A program made the translations under genes and the position numbers. The notes below the pieces were generated by a model. The model did not search any database. It saw nothing but the letters and a program-made list of their open reading frames with translations, and had not been told where the DNA came from. Below are positions 33,398 through 42,631 of a stretch of 64,000 nucleotides of DNA, one piece after another (the stretch's first letter is position 1; every line of letters begins with the position of its first letter). This DNA comes from Xaviernesmea oryzae (lineage in GTDB: Bacteria > Pseudomonadota > Alphaproteobacteria > Rhizobiales > Rhizobiaceae): contig NZ_FXAF01000008.1 in assembly GCF_900177415.1 (NCBI RefSeq), positions 372,001 to 436,000 of the forward strand, given 5' to 3'.

Positions 33398-34315
33398 TTA
33401 ATCCCGCACCTTCAGGACATAGAGAGCGGCCCCTTCATCGGGATCGCTGTCGGTAAAACTCCGGAACGCGATCATATGCCGTTCATCCCTCGACCAGATC
33501 GCGTTCGTGTCCAGCCGGTGGCCGGAATCTGTGATGATTTGGTTGATCATTTTCTTGGCGCCCACATCCCAAACATCCAGCCTGGTGCCGATGTCATGGT
33601 CACCGGTCGCGCTGTTGATGACCGCAATGTAACGACCGCTGAGGGAGGCCTTCACAGCGAAAGCCGTAGCGACGGCAGGAACTTGCCGTGCGCTCTCCGG
33701 CACAAGCCGTTCGGTCTCGACAGCCCCCGGAAACTTCCGCAAAATGATCCCTCCCGTTCCGGGGTCGGGATAGGCCGCGACATGGCTGTCAGCCAGCACG
33801 GCGGCATCGAGACGGACAGATATCCGCTCTTCGTCCGGAAAGGTCCAGCTCAAGGCATCGGCAACAGGAACTTCTGCCAGAACGGCGCCGTCCTGTGACG
33901 AGAGAATATAGCCTTGGGGACGCTGCCGATCACAGATGTCGCTGCTCAAGCAGATTACGGCCACTCTGTCTCCGGCGAGAGCTGGGATGGCGCGATAGGC
34001 CATCTGCGCGAAGGGAAGCGGCTTCCGGTCTTTCTCCACCCCGGTTGTCAGATCGAAAGCAATCTGTGTGGCGACCAGCGGACTCTTTTCGCCATTGTAA
34101 CCGAAGATGCGCAGCGTATTGTCGGGGGCTTGCACCATGGTCGCAAATCCAAGAGGGCGCATGTCCTGGATCGTGTACTTCGCAACACAGGCGCTCCTGC
34201 CAAGCCATCGATCCAGCGTCTCGCACGTTCCAAGGCTCGTCCTGATCCAGAATACCGATGCGACGATCAGAGCAATGACAACGATCACCGGTCGGAGTCG
34301 ATTCATGATCTTCAA
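33398..34315 (-). CDS. membrane-anchored propeller-like protein, unknown function
   Basis: 305 residues. Residues 8-25 form a single membrane anchor (VIVVIALIVASVFW), with the rest periplasmic. A cysteine pair, TCETLDRWLGRSACVAKYT, follows the anchor. The remainder is beta-rich with WD-like repeats, clearest near the end: FAVKASLSGRYIAVINSATG and RLDVWDVGAKKMINQI, then WSRDERHMIAF. It is the intact paralogue of the pseudogene at 30522-31493. In both places the gene converges on a DUF6683-like secreted protein, suggesting they act together. No enzymatic motif is visible. Confidence 0.62.
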   Translation of the reverse strand: MKIMNRLRPVIVVIALIVASVFWIRTSLGTCETLDRWLGRSACVAKYTIQDMRPLGFATMVQAPDNTLRIFGYNGEKSPLVATQIAFDLTTGVEKDRKPLPFAQMAYRAIPALAGDRVAVICLSSDICDRQRPQGYILSSQDGAVLAEVPVADALSWTFPDEERISVRLDAAVLADSHVAAYPDPGTGGIILRKFPGAVETERLVPESARQVPAVATAFAVKASLSGRYIAVINSATGDHDIGTRLDVWDVGAKKMINQIITDSGHRLDTNAIWSRDERHMIAFRSFTDSDPDEGAALYVLKVRD

Positions 34316-35132
34316 CTGTCACCCTCTTCTTAAGAACAGATCCCCAAGCGCAGACTTCCGGAACCGATCGCCAACCGCGACAAAGGTCCTCAGGTAATCG
34401 GAACCGCCGCCATTGTTTATTTTATGCCGTCTACAAGAAGTTTGAATGTCAAGATGAGGCATCTTCGGCAGGGCGAACGGTCATTTTGCAATTACCCGGC
34501 GTTACATTTATCGACCGCTTGCTTAGCGCACTGTCGAAAGCGAATCTATGTGCCGTATTCCTATCGGAGAGGCAGTCGTAACCGAAAGAGGTTGATGAAC
34601 TCCTCCGCCGACGGGGCTGCATCGGCGGATCGTTTCGATACCGAATGCATGAGACACCTTTGCTCCAGCGCGGCGTCCAGGATTTCGAGCTCGGCTGGAC
34701 CAAAGGTCGGTGTCAGCCGGTGTATCACGGGGCCGTATTTCGCCGACAAGTTCGGCCGAGAGCAGAGCAGTGGCAGGCCAGTTTTTGTGCCGATTGATAC
34801 TGCGCCTGAGCTTGCCGGCAGCGTATCGAAACGAAGAGAGAACAAAAAACACGGGCCCTGCCATCTCGACCAGGCGACAGCGCCGAGCCGGATGGTCGCA
34901 TCCCTCTACGCCTTGTGACCGTGGGGGGATGCTTTGACACCGGAATGAATATTGAAGGCGGGAGCAGATTGTGAATGGCCAACCGACTATCGACCTAAGC
35001 TCTTGAACGGACTCGAACCGGGATCCCATCTTTTAGGCGAAACTGTTGTGTTTCCAAGAATTTGTAAACCGCTCGGCCTCGGCTGAAATGAAATGAAGCT
35101 TTTTGGGACGGCAGCTGGTAAAGACTCACGAT
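34316..35132. other. long intergenic region with one weak small ORF
   Basis: 817 bp. A minus-strand frame at 34561-34845 reads PTFGPAELEILDAALEQRCL and then SADAAPSAEEFINLFRLRLP, with plausible codon use in its C-terminal part but no known family and no clear start. Near 34999-35019 lies copy (a) of a 21-bp element found at five other gene borders in this window. Otherwise nothing was recognised. Confidence 0.35.
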
Positions 35133-36437
35133 ATGACGACCCTTATCCCTGCACCAGATGGTAGTTATGTATCCCTACTTGCAGAGCTCAAGGAAAGAAT
35201 CCGAGCGGCTCGGCTCAAGGCGGCCGTTGCTGTCAACCAAGAACTGATCATGCTCTATTGGAGCATCGGCCGCGACATCCTCGCCCGCCAGACGGCGGAA
35301 GGTTGGGGAGCCCGCGTGATCGATCGGCTGGCAGCAGACCTCGGGCGCGATTTTCCGGAAATGACTGGCCTTTCGCCTCGAAACCTCAAATATATGCGTG
35401 CCTTTGCTGAAGCATTCCCAAACGAGGAAATCGTGCAACAGCTTGTTGCACATTTGCCCTGGGGCCATAACGTCAAGCTCATCGAGATGCTGAAGGACTC
35501 TGAGGAGCGTCTCTGGTACGCGCGCCAGGCAGTAGAACACGGATGGAGTCGCAACATCCTCGTGCATCAAATTGAAAGCGGACTTCATCGTCGGCAGGGA
35601 AAGGCTCTGACCAATTTCGCTCGAACACTGCCCGCACCACAGTCTGAACTTGCCTAGGAACTGATCAAAGACCCGTACAGTTTTGATTTTCTCGCTCTCG
35701 GCCCCGCGATGTCGGAGCGCGAACTGGAGCAAGGATTGCTCGAGCACCTACGCTCTCTGATCCTTGAGCTCGGCAAAGGCTTTGCGTTCGTCGGCAGCCA
35801 GCATCCCCTCGAGATTGGTGGCCAGGACTACTATCTGGACCTTCTGTTCTATCACTTGCGGTTGCGCTGCTTCGTCGTCGTCGAGTTGAAGATCGAAGAC
35901 TTTAAGCCCGAATTTGCCGGTAAGATGAACTTCTATCTCTCCGCGGTCGATGACCTGCTCCGTCACGAGTCCGACGCTCCGAGCATAGGAATCATCCTGT
36001 GCAAGGGGAAGAATGAGGTGATTGTCGAATACGCGCTTCGAGATTCAACAAAGCCGATGGGTGTTGCCGAATACCGGCTCTCTGCCGCCCTTCCCGAGCC
36101 GTTGCAGACAGAGCTGCCGACAGAAGCGGAATTTGCACGCGAATTCCCATTGATGACGCTTGTGAAGCTACGCATGGAGGTTGAGCGCGAAATCCGATTG
36201 CTTGTAGCGGATCAGGCGGATGCCGAGCGCCCGCTGGCTCTTGGACCGATGCTGGCGGAGTTGCACCGTCTTGGCATGCTTTCCCCAACGGCAGATCGGT
36301 TTCGGAGTGCCCTGCAGATCATGAACCGCGCTGCCCACGGATTGGATGTTGCCCCTACCGATGCATCCGAAGCAACCGAAATTGCGACAGCATTCCTTGC
36401 CGAGCTCCGAGCGATCCGCGATAGACAGTTATCGTGA
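35133..36437 (+). pseudogene. DUF1016 / YhcG-type PDDEXK nuclease gene with in-frame amber stop
   Basis: Without the TAG at 35655-35657 (codon 175) this is one frame of 434 residues. The N-terminal DUF1016 domain reads VNQELIMLYWSIGRDILARQ. After the stop come KDPYSFDFLALG and the PDDEXK-like core GQDYYLDLLFYHLRLRCFVV, ending in VELK, with FYLSAVDDLLRHESDAPSIG. The C-terminal extension (about 335-434) ends with a helical MNRAAHG segment resembling DUF4145/HEPN-like domains. Relatives normally have Q at the TAG position, one C-to-T change away. An ATG at 35709 could start a separate nuclease-half protein. Such nucleases are linked to DNA defence and mobile elements. Confidence 0.8.
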
Positions 36438-36545
36438 AGTAGAACACCCATGCCAAGCAGATTCCAAGGGTGGAACGTGTAATGCACTGCCCCTTTTGCT
36501 CTTGAAAGGATTTGCACTGTCGCTCCCTTCTCCGAGGCTGCCTGT

Positions 36546-37502
36546 CTAGGCTTCGGGCGACGAAGCCATGTCCATGACAGAACCTCTGACGGATTGCAGG
36601 CATTGCGTGATCTCTTGCTGAAGCAGGTCGGTGACGATGCGTCCGATACGAGACAGCGGCTTGCGCGCATCGATTGCCAAACCTACGGTTTGCGGCTCCG
36701 CGCCCTTGTCGCGGACAGGCAGGAAGCGCAATGAGCCGGCGATGATTTCCGGTGCGGCATCCAGTTCCGACGTGAAAGCGATATAGCGTCCGCTCCCGGC
36801 TAGTTGCTTGACGAGTTGAAGGGAATTGGTGACGACCGCTTTTTGCGGATCGGTGAACAACCAGCCGTAACGTGCATCGAGATAGCGACGGATGAACAGG
36901 GCCTTGCTCTGGAGCGCAATAGGATGTTGGACCGCTTCCTGGAGGCTGGTCGTTTTACCTTTTGCGAGCTCATGACCGGGTACCACGACGCAACCAAACG
37001 GAAGCTCCGCGGTCCACAGGACGTGCACGTCGCGTCTGGGGGAAAGATTGAAGGCCGCAATGATATCGGCTTCACCGGCGACCAGTGCAGTCAACGCGTC
37101 ATCGGGGCTGGCGATTTCCACCTCCAGTGAAATCCGCGGATGCAAGGTCGCGAGCTTCTCGATGAACTGAGGTAAAAAGCCGTTCACATGGCTATCCATC
37201 GCAACCAGTCGCACATGCCCCTGATGAATGCCCTGCAATTGCTGGATTTCCGAGGCGGCTCGCCGCTCGTCGCTTTTCCAGCGACGGGCAAGGCTGATCA
37301 CCGCATCACCGGCAGCCGTCAGGCGCATGCCGCGCGGGACACGCTCAAACAGTTCGACCCCTAGATCCTCCTCCAGCAACAGAATCTGCCGATCGACGGC
37401 AGACGCCGCAACATTCAATTCCTTGGCAGCCTTCTGGATGGATCCCGAGCGGGCGACCTGATCGGCATAACGCAAGGATGCAGGCACCAGAGATCCACGC
37501 AT
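36546..37502 (-). CDS. LysR-family transcriptional regulator
   Basis: 318 residues from ATG 37502 (MRGSLVPASLRYADQVARSG); the open frame extends to 37601 without homology. Winged helix: GSIQKAAKELNVAASAVDRQ and ILLLEEDLGVELFERVPRGM. The effector domain covers about residues 95-300. It is divergent from the potB-like transporter operon, which it probably controls, and convergent with the split nuclease gene. Confidence 0.87.
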   Translation of the reverse strand: MRGSLVPASLRYADQVARSGSIQKAAKELNVAASAVDRQILLLEEDLGVELFERVPRGMRLTAAGDAVISLARRWKSDERRAASEIQQLQGIHQGHVRLVAMDSHVNGFLPQFIEKLATLHPRISLEVEIASPDDALTALVAGEADIIAAFNLSPRRDVHVLWTAELPFGCVVVPGHELAKGKTTSLQEAVQHPIALQSKALFIRRYLDARYGWLFTDPQKAVVTNSLQLVKQLAGSGRYIAFTSELDAAPEIIAGSLRFLPVRDKGAEPQTVGLAIDARKPLSRIGRIVTDLLQQEITQCLQSVRGSVMDMASSPEA

Positions 37503-37641
37503 TCGATCAGACCCATTCCATTCTAATTCTTCGAATGGATAGTTGCTTATTCTGCGATAGACGGCAATAGAAATTTCCCTGATTGTCGCGGTGACAGACA
37601 AGGAGGGGGCCCTTGCAGGCGCCTTCTGAGAGGGGACTCAG

Positions 37642-38619
37642 ATGCAGAGCGCGGAAAAAGCGATGCCGTTCGATTCTCTGCCACAGGGCACGGAAACGCC
37701 TGACGTCAATCAAGGCGGTAGCTGGTTTCGGATCGTCGAGAGCGTCTGGTCGAAGTTTTCGGTGACGCGCTATACGGGCGTGTTCCTGGTCATGCCGGCC
37801 CTTTTTTTCCTTGCCGTATGGTTCCTCTGGCCGGTTCTGTCGATGATCGCGTCCAGTCTCTCCGCCCATAATGTCAACGGCACGATGGTGGAGGGCTTCA
37901 CTTTTGAGAACTACATGCGGCTGTTTTCGTCGGACCTCTATTTCCGCATTCTGCTTCGAACCATCCGTGTCGCGCTGCTGACCAGCCTCTGCGCCGCCAT
38001 CTTCGCCTATCCGCTCGCCATCGCGATTGCCCGCGGCGGCCCGCCTTTGGCGCGGCTGGTGACGATCACCATTCTGGCGCCGCTCCTGGTCAACGTCGTT
38101 GTCCGGTCCTATGGCTGGCAGACGATTCTCAACAAGACCGGCGCGCTAGCCTGGGCGCTGAAACAGGTCGGCATCACCAATCCGCCGGTCCTCCTTTATA
38201 CGGAATGGGCGGTGCTGATCGCCTGTGTGCACGTCTACCTGCCGTTCATGGTGATGCCACTCGCCTCGGCGATCGCCCGGATCGATCGGACGGTCGAGGA
38301 AGCGGCCCAAGTCGCCGGCGCCACCCGCATACGTGTCTTCCTGCGGGTGATTTTTCCGCTCAGCCTGCCGGGCCTCGCGGTCGGTGCGTCGCTGGTCTTT
38401 TCGCTCAGCTCAGCGGCCTATGTCACGCCGCAGGTACTCGGCGGAAACTTCTCGCCGCTGCTCGGCACGCTGATCGAACAGCAAATCCTGACGCTCAACG
38501 ACTGGCCCTTCGGCGCGGCGATTTCAACGCTGCTGATCGCCATGGTGCTGGCCGTCAATCTCATCTTCCTGAAGTTGGTCAACCGGCACTTTGCCCGTTG
38601 GACGGAGACAGCCCGATGA
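37642..38619 (+). CDS. spermidine/putrescine-type ABC transporter permease (PotB-like)
   Basis: 325 residues with six membrane segments after an unusually long (about 45-residue) N-terminal cytoplasmic tail. The binding-protein-dependent loop reads EEAAQVAGATRIRVFLRVIF and is followed by PLSLPGLAVGASLVF. It is the first gene of an operon with a second permease, binding protein, ATPase and a racemase-fold protein. Its stop overlaps the next start (ATGA). Confidence 0.88.
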   Translation: MQSAEKAMPFDSLPQGTETPDVNQGGSWFRIVESVWSKFSVTRYTGVFLVMPALFFLAVWFLWPVLSMIASSLSAHNVNGTMVEGFTFENYMRLFSSDLYFRILLRTIRVALLTSLCAAIFAYPLAIAIARGGPPLARLVTITILAPLLVNVVVRSYGWQTILNKTGALAWALKQVGITNPPVLLYTEWAVLIACVHVYLPFMVMPLASAIARIDRTVEEAAQVAGATRIRVFLRVIFPLSLPGLAVGASLVFSLSSAAYVTPQVLGGNFSPLLGTLIEQQILTLNDWPFGAAISTLLIAMVLAVNLIFLKLVNRHFARWTETAR

Positions 38620-39410
38620 CCCAGACAATCAGCCCTCTCCTCAAGATTGTCGTCGGCATCATCCTCTTGATAGTCGTGGCGCCTTTGATCGTGCCGCTTC
38701 TCATGTCGATCTCCGACACGACCTATATCGTGTTCCCGCCGAAAGGCTTTACCCTGAAATGGTACGCCGCCGTGCTGGCGAACCCGGAGGCGCAGGACAG
38801 TTTCCTCTTCTCGCTGAAGCTTGCGGGCATCGTCACGGCTGTGTCCCTTATTCTGGGCATTCCCTGCGCGGTCGGCCTTACCCGCTTCAAAGTGCCGGGA
38901 CAGGATATGGTGCTCGGTATCATTCTGTCGCCACTGATCGTTCCGCTGATCGTGACTGGTGTTGCACTTCTCCAACTGTTTTCGATCATGGGATCGCGCG
39001 CGACGATGCTGCAACTCGTCATCGGCCACACGGTAGTCTGCCTGCCCTACGTCATCCGGTCCGTCTCGGCGAGCTTCGTGCTGATCAACCGCAATCTGGA
39101 GGATGCAGCCTCGGTGCTCGGGGCTGCGCCGCATGTGGTCGCGACAAAGGTCGTCTGGCCGCAGGTACGGCCCGGCATCCTCGCTGGTGGCATCTTCTGC
39201 TTCATCGTTTCGTTCGATGACTATCCGATCTCGATGTGGCTTGCCGACGGCAATCATTTTCCGATCCCGCTTTATCTCTACACAGTCATCGAGCGCTCGT
39301 TCGATCCCTCGATCGCTGCCATCGCCTCGCTCATGATCTTCTTCGCGCTTCTTCTCGTGCTCGTCATTGAAAAGGTTTTCGGCATCAGCCTCGCCCGGCT
39401 GGCCAGCTGA
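38616..39410 (+). CDS. spermidine/putrescine-type ABC transporter permease (PotC-like)
   Basis: 264 residues from ATG 38616, overlapping the preceding stop by four bases. Six membrane segments. The family sequence FPPKGFTLKWYAAVLANPEA follows the first helix, and the docking loop is EDAASVLGAAPHVVATKVVW. It partners with the upstream permease. Confidence 0.88.
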   Translation: MTQTISPLLKIVVGIILLIVVAPLIVPLLMSISDTTYIVFPPKGFTLKWYAAVLANPEAQDSFLFSLKLAGIVTAVSLILGIPCAVGLTRFKVPGQDMVLGIILSPLIVPLIVTGVALLQLFSIMGSRATMLQLVIGHTVVCLPYVIRSVSASFVLINRNLEDAASVLGAAPHVVATKVVWPQVRPGILAGGIFCFIVSFDDYPISMWLADGNHFPIPLYLYTVIERSFDPSIAAIASLMIFFALLLVLVIEKVFGISLARLAS

Positions 39411-39459
39411 TCCGCATCCCAATTCGCCGCCATTCGCTCAATCAAAAAGGGACAATCAC

Positions 39460-40542
39460 ATGACCAATATTTCGAGACGTACCTTCGGCAAGCTCGCACT
39501 CGGCGCTACCGCTCTCGCCGCGCCACTGGCCGCCCCCATGGGCTTCGTTCGCAACGGCTGGGCCGCCGGCAAGGAAATTCAGATCGGAATCTGGGGCGGC
39601 TCGCAGGGCGAGTTCGTCAGAAAGGAGATCATTCCCGCCTTCGAGAAGGATTTCGGCGCCAAGGTGACGGCTGAAGAAGGGTTCACGCTCACCAATGTCG
39701 GCAAGATGCGCGCCACCAAGGACAGTCCGAAATTTTCGGTCATGTTCATCGATGACGTCGCCATTCCGATTTGCAAGGCGGAAAGTCTGATTGAGCAGTT
39801 GCCGAAGGGTGACATGCCGGCAATGGCGAACCTTTATCCCAAGTTCGGCTTCGACGGCTGGGCGACGGCGCTTGCAATCTCCGTCGCCAGCATGTTCCAC
39901 AATTCGTCGGTCACCCCGCCGTCAAGCTATGCAGATCTCTGGAAGAAAGACTATTCAGGCAAACTGAAGCTGGTCAGCCCGAAGAACACCCCTTCGGTCT
40001 TCTTCCTGATCGTCGCCGCCGCCGTGAAATCCGGCAAGCCGTTCGCCGAAGCGCAGTACCTGATTGACGACAGCTTCGACAAGGTAGCGGAACTGAAGCC
40101 CAATATCATGAACCTTTTCGACAACGGTCCGCAGGCCGCCAACGAAGTAGCGCAGGGCCAAGCCGATATCGGCCTGCTGGAACTGTCGAAATACATCTAT
40201 CCCTACACCGCCAAGGGCGCGCCGGTGACCATGAGTTTCCCGAAGGAAGGCAGCTTTGCAGGCAACAATTGCCAGGTCCTAGTCAAGGGCGCCCCCAATA
40301 GGGACGTCGCGGTTGCCTTCATGAACCGCATGTTGGAGACCAAGGTGCAGAAGGCATTCAGCGAATTCGCTCTAACCGCCCCGCCCGTCAGCGGCATCGA
40401 GTTCTCCGCCGAGACGCTGAAATACATCGCCTATCCCCTCGCCGAAATGGATAAGCGCGGCCTGTTCACTCCCGACTGGGAATTCATTAATGCCAAACGC
40501 TCGGCCTGGACCGAAAAGATGAACGGCATCTTCTCCGTATAA
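39460..40542 (+). CDS. PotD/PotF-type substrate-binding protein, Tat-like leader
   Basis: 360 residues from ATG 39460. The leader SRRTFGKLALGATALAAPLA has a twin-arginine motif, so export of a folded protein is likely. The SBP_bac_8-type body starts KEIQIGIWGGSQGEFVRKEI. It supplies the PotB/PotC-like channel. The ligand is unknown, but the racemase-fold gene at the operon's end points to a small carboxylate or ureide (inference). Confidence 0.85.
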   Translation: MTNISRRTFGKLALGATALAAPLAAPMGFVRNGWAAGKEIQIGIWGGSQGEFVRKEIIPAFEKDFGAKVTAEEGFTLTNVGKMRATKDSPKFSVMFIDDVAIPICKAESLIEQLPKGDMPAMANLYPKFGFDGWATALAISVASMFHNSSVTPPSSYADLWKKDYSGKLKLVSPKNTPSVFFLIVAAAVKSGKPFAEAQYLIDDSFDKVAELKPNIMNLFDNGPQAANEVAQGQADIGLLELSKYIYPYTAKGAPVTMSFPKEGSFAGNNCQVLVKGAPNRDVAVAFMNRMLETKVQKAFSEFALTAPPVSGIEFSAETLKYIAYPLAEMDKRGLFTPDWEFINAKRSAWTEKMNGIFSV

Positions 40543-40612
40543 CAGCTGGATCACCGAGCGGGTCGGCCCGGAAGGGCCGGCCGCATACGCATAAAGTTGA
40601 CGGAGAGGGCCC

Positions 40613-41725
40613 ATGGGCAACCCAGCAATCACGACGAAAAGCGGCGGCAGTGTCAGGCTCAGCGGCATCAGCCGAAGCTATGGCGCAAACCAAGTGGTCA
40701 GCGACGTTAATCTGGAAGCCAGAAGCGGCGAAATCCTTGCCCTCCTTGGCCCTTCTGGCTGCGGCAAGACGACGACACTTCGGATGATCGCCGGACTCGT
40801 TCAGCCGACGTCGGGAGATATCGCCATCGACGGCAGACCAATCACCGCGCTTCCCGTCCATCGGCGTAATCTGGGCATGCTCTTCCAGAATTATGCCCTG
40901 TTTCCGCATATGACGGTTCTTGAAAACGTCGCCTTCGGTCTGTCCATGCGCGGCATCGGCAAGGCCGAAATGGTCCAGCGTGCCAAACAGGCCCTGGCGC
41001 TTACCCATCTTAACGGCTTCGAGGATCGCATGCCGGCAGCCCTTTCGGGCGGTCAGCAGCAGCGGGTCGCGCTGGCGCGCGCCATCGTCTACCGCCCCAA
41101 AGTCCTGCTTCTTGATGAACCTTTTGGCGCACTCGACAAGAAGTTGCGCGAAGCCATGCAGATCGAACTGCGCCAACTCTGCAGCGAACTCGGCCTGACC
41201 ACGATCCTGGTCACCCACGATCAGGAGGAAGCGCTGGTGCTTGCCGATCAGATTGCCGTCATGCGCGGCGGTCGGATCGAGCAGGCTGCGCCGGCCCGCG
41301 AGATATACGAACGACCGATATCGCATTTCGTCGCGGATTTCATCGGCACCTCGAATTTCATTGCAGCGGCCGTCGTTGAAAAGTGCGGGGGTTTAACGAC
41401 CCTGAAGGCCCCCTCGGGGCAGGTATTTCAAAGCAGCGTTCCAAGCGATCTCCGCTCCGGCGACAAGGCCTTCGTGGCGATACGGCCCGAAAGCGTTCGC
41501 CTGACGGCGGGCGCAGTGCCCGGCCAAACGGCCAATGCGGTCAGCGGTGGCGTGCTGAGAAGCGTGTTCAAAGGGCAGTCGCTTTCCTTATGGCTCGACG
41601 TGCCTGGCTGCGAGTTCATCTGCACACTGCCGATCGAAGACGCAGGCAACACCCCTCCCCGGCCCGGTGCTATCTGGACCGCGTCGTGGTCTTCAGAACG
41701 CACGCTGATCATGCGGGAGCAATAA
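40613..41725 (+). CDS. spermidine/putrescine-type ABC transporter ATP-binding protein (PotA-like)
   Basis: 370 residues. Walker A GPSGCGKTT, signature LSGGQQQRVALARAI, Walker B VLLLDEPFGALD, switch histidine VTHDQEEALVLAD, and a C-terminal TOBE domain (about 285-365: FVAIRPESVRLTAG). It completes the transporter encoded by the preceding three genes. Typical length. Confidence 0.9.
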   Translation: MGNPAITTKSGGSVRLSGISRSYGANQVVSDVNLEARSGEILALLGPSGCGKTTTLRMIAGLVQPTSGDIAIDGRPITALPVHRRNLGMLFQNYALFPHMTVLENVAFGLSMRGIGKAEMVQRAKQALALTHLNGFEDRMPAALSGGQQQRVALARAIVYRPKVLLLDEPFGALDKKLREAMQIELRQLCSELGLTTILVTHDQEEALVLADQIAVMRGGRIEQAAPAREIYERPISHFVADFIGTSNFIAAAVVEKCGGLTTLKAPSGQVFQSSVPSDLRSGDKAFVAIRPESVRLTAGAVPGQTANAVSGGVLRSVFKGQSLSLWLDVPGCEFICTLPIEDAGNTPPRPGAIWTASWSSERTLIMREQ

Positions 41726-41732
41726 TATCCCG

Positions 41733-42452
41733 ATGACTATGCAAGTTCCGGCAATCGGGGTCATTTTGCCCTCGTCCAACCGCGTAGTCGAGCGCGTGAC
41801 GAAATCGATTCTCGCAGACTTTCCAGGTGTCGATGCGTGCTTTTCCCGTGTCCCGTATGCGGGGCACCCCCCTGACGGCTATGACCTCGATCCGTTCCTA
41901 TACTCGGCCATGATGCTGGCGCAGGCCAAACCCCGGATCATCCTCTGGAACGCGACACGCGGCGCCTTGCTCGGCTTTGAGCCGGATCGGAAACTTTGCG
42001 CTTTGATAGAGCGCGAGACCGGGATTCCGGCAACGACGACTGCGCTTGAAACGTCGGCGTTGTTGAATTCGCTTGCGCTCACCAGGATTGTACTCCTGCA
42101 GCAGGGCGACGCAGAGGAAGGCGCGCGCCTGTCGACAACCTTCGCGACGCAAGGCATCTCGATCGTGGCGAGACATGATTTTGGCATCAACGACAATTTC
42201 GAAGCGTCAAGCATCACGGCGGACGAAATCGCTCACCGCGCGACCGATCTCGCCAGCCACCATCCCGACGCAATACTCATCTGGAGCACAAATCTTGATG
42301 GCCATCCGCTCACCGGAGAACTCAGCAAGGAGCTAGGTATTCCGGTATTCGATTCCGCTGCGGTCGGAACTCTCGCAGCAATCCGAAGGTTGCCCATAGA
42401 GGACGGGGCTGCCTATGAGGAGCGGATTGCTTTTCGCGCTGTCAGTGTATGA
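41733..42452 (+). CDS. Asp/Glu racemase / maleate isomerase-fold protein lacking both catalytic cysteines
   Basis: 239 residues with the fold of maleate isomerases, arylmalonate decarboxylases and hydantoin racemases. Blocks are VPAIGVILPSSNRVVE at the N-terminus, IILWNATRGALLGFEP (69-84) and AILIWSTNLDGHPL (180-193). In active relatives cysteines sit in CT-type motifs at the last two positions. Here they read A74-T and S185-T, and the only cysteines (36, 89) are elsewhere. The usual two-cysteine proton-transfer chemistry should not work, so it may be a lyase-like or binding variant. It ends the transporter operon and converges on the AllE gene. Confidence 0.72.
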   Translation: MTMQVPAIGVILPSSNRVVERVTKSILADFPGVDACFSRVPYAGHPPDGYDLDPFLYSAMMLAQAKPRIILWNATRGALLGFEPDRKLCALIERETGIPATTTALETSALLNSLALTRIVLLQQGDAEEGARLSTTFATQGISIVARHDFGINDNFEASSITADEIAHRATDLASHHPDAILIWSTNLDGHPLTGELSKELGIPVFDSAAVGTLAAIRRLPIEDGAAYEERIAFRAVSV

Positions 42453-42631
42453 AAACCCGCCGGGACGGTCTCAGCCGATCGCCTTGGCTTTCGCGACAAT
42501 CACCCGCATCAGATCAGTTGCATATCTCACTGAACGGGGCTGGCTCTTGAACCAACTCGAACCTTCAGCCACCTTTTGAAGGTGGCACCCATCGCTCTTC
42601 AATGCTTTAGCTCACATGCTCTCGCGCGAAT
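42453..42631. other. gap between convergent genes: 21-bp element and hairpin
   Basis: The element copy (c) at 42543-42563 is followed at once by a perfect hairpin, GCCACCTT-TTG-AAGGTGGC (42568-42586). The hairpin could act as a weak bidirectional terminator, but no T-run follows. The pair together resembles a variable arm plus T-arm of a tRNA, though no complete tRNA can be folded. Confidence 0.4.

Noticed and set aside
34999..35050. possible tRNA gene on the minus strand
   Set aside because: A T-arm-like GGTTCGAGTCC is present, but no acceptor, D- or anticodon stem can be formed around it.
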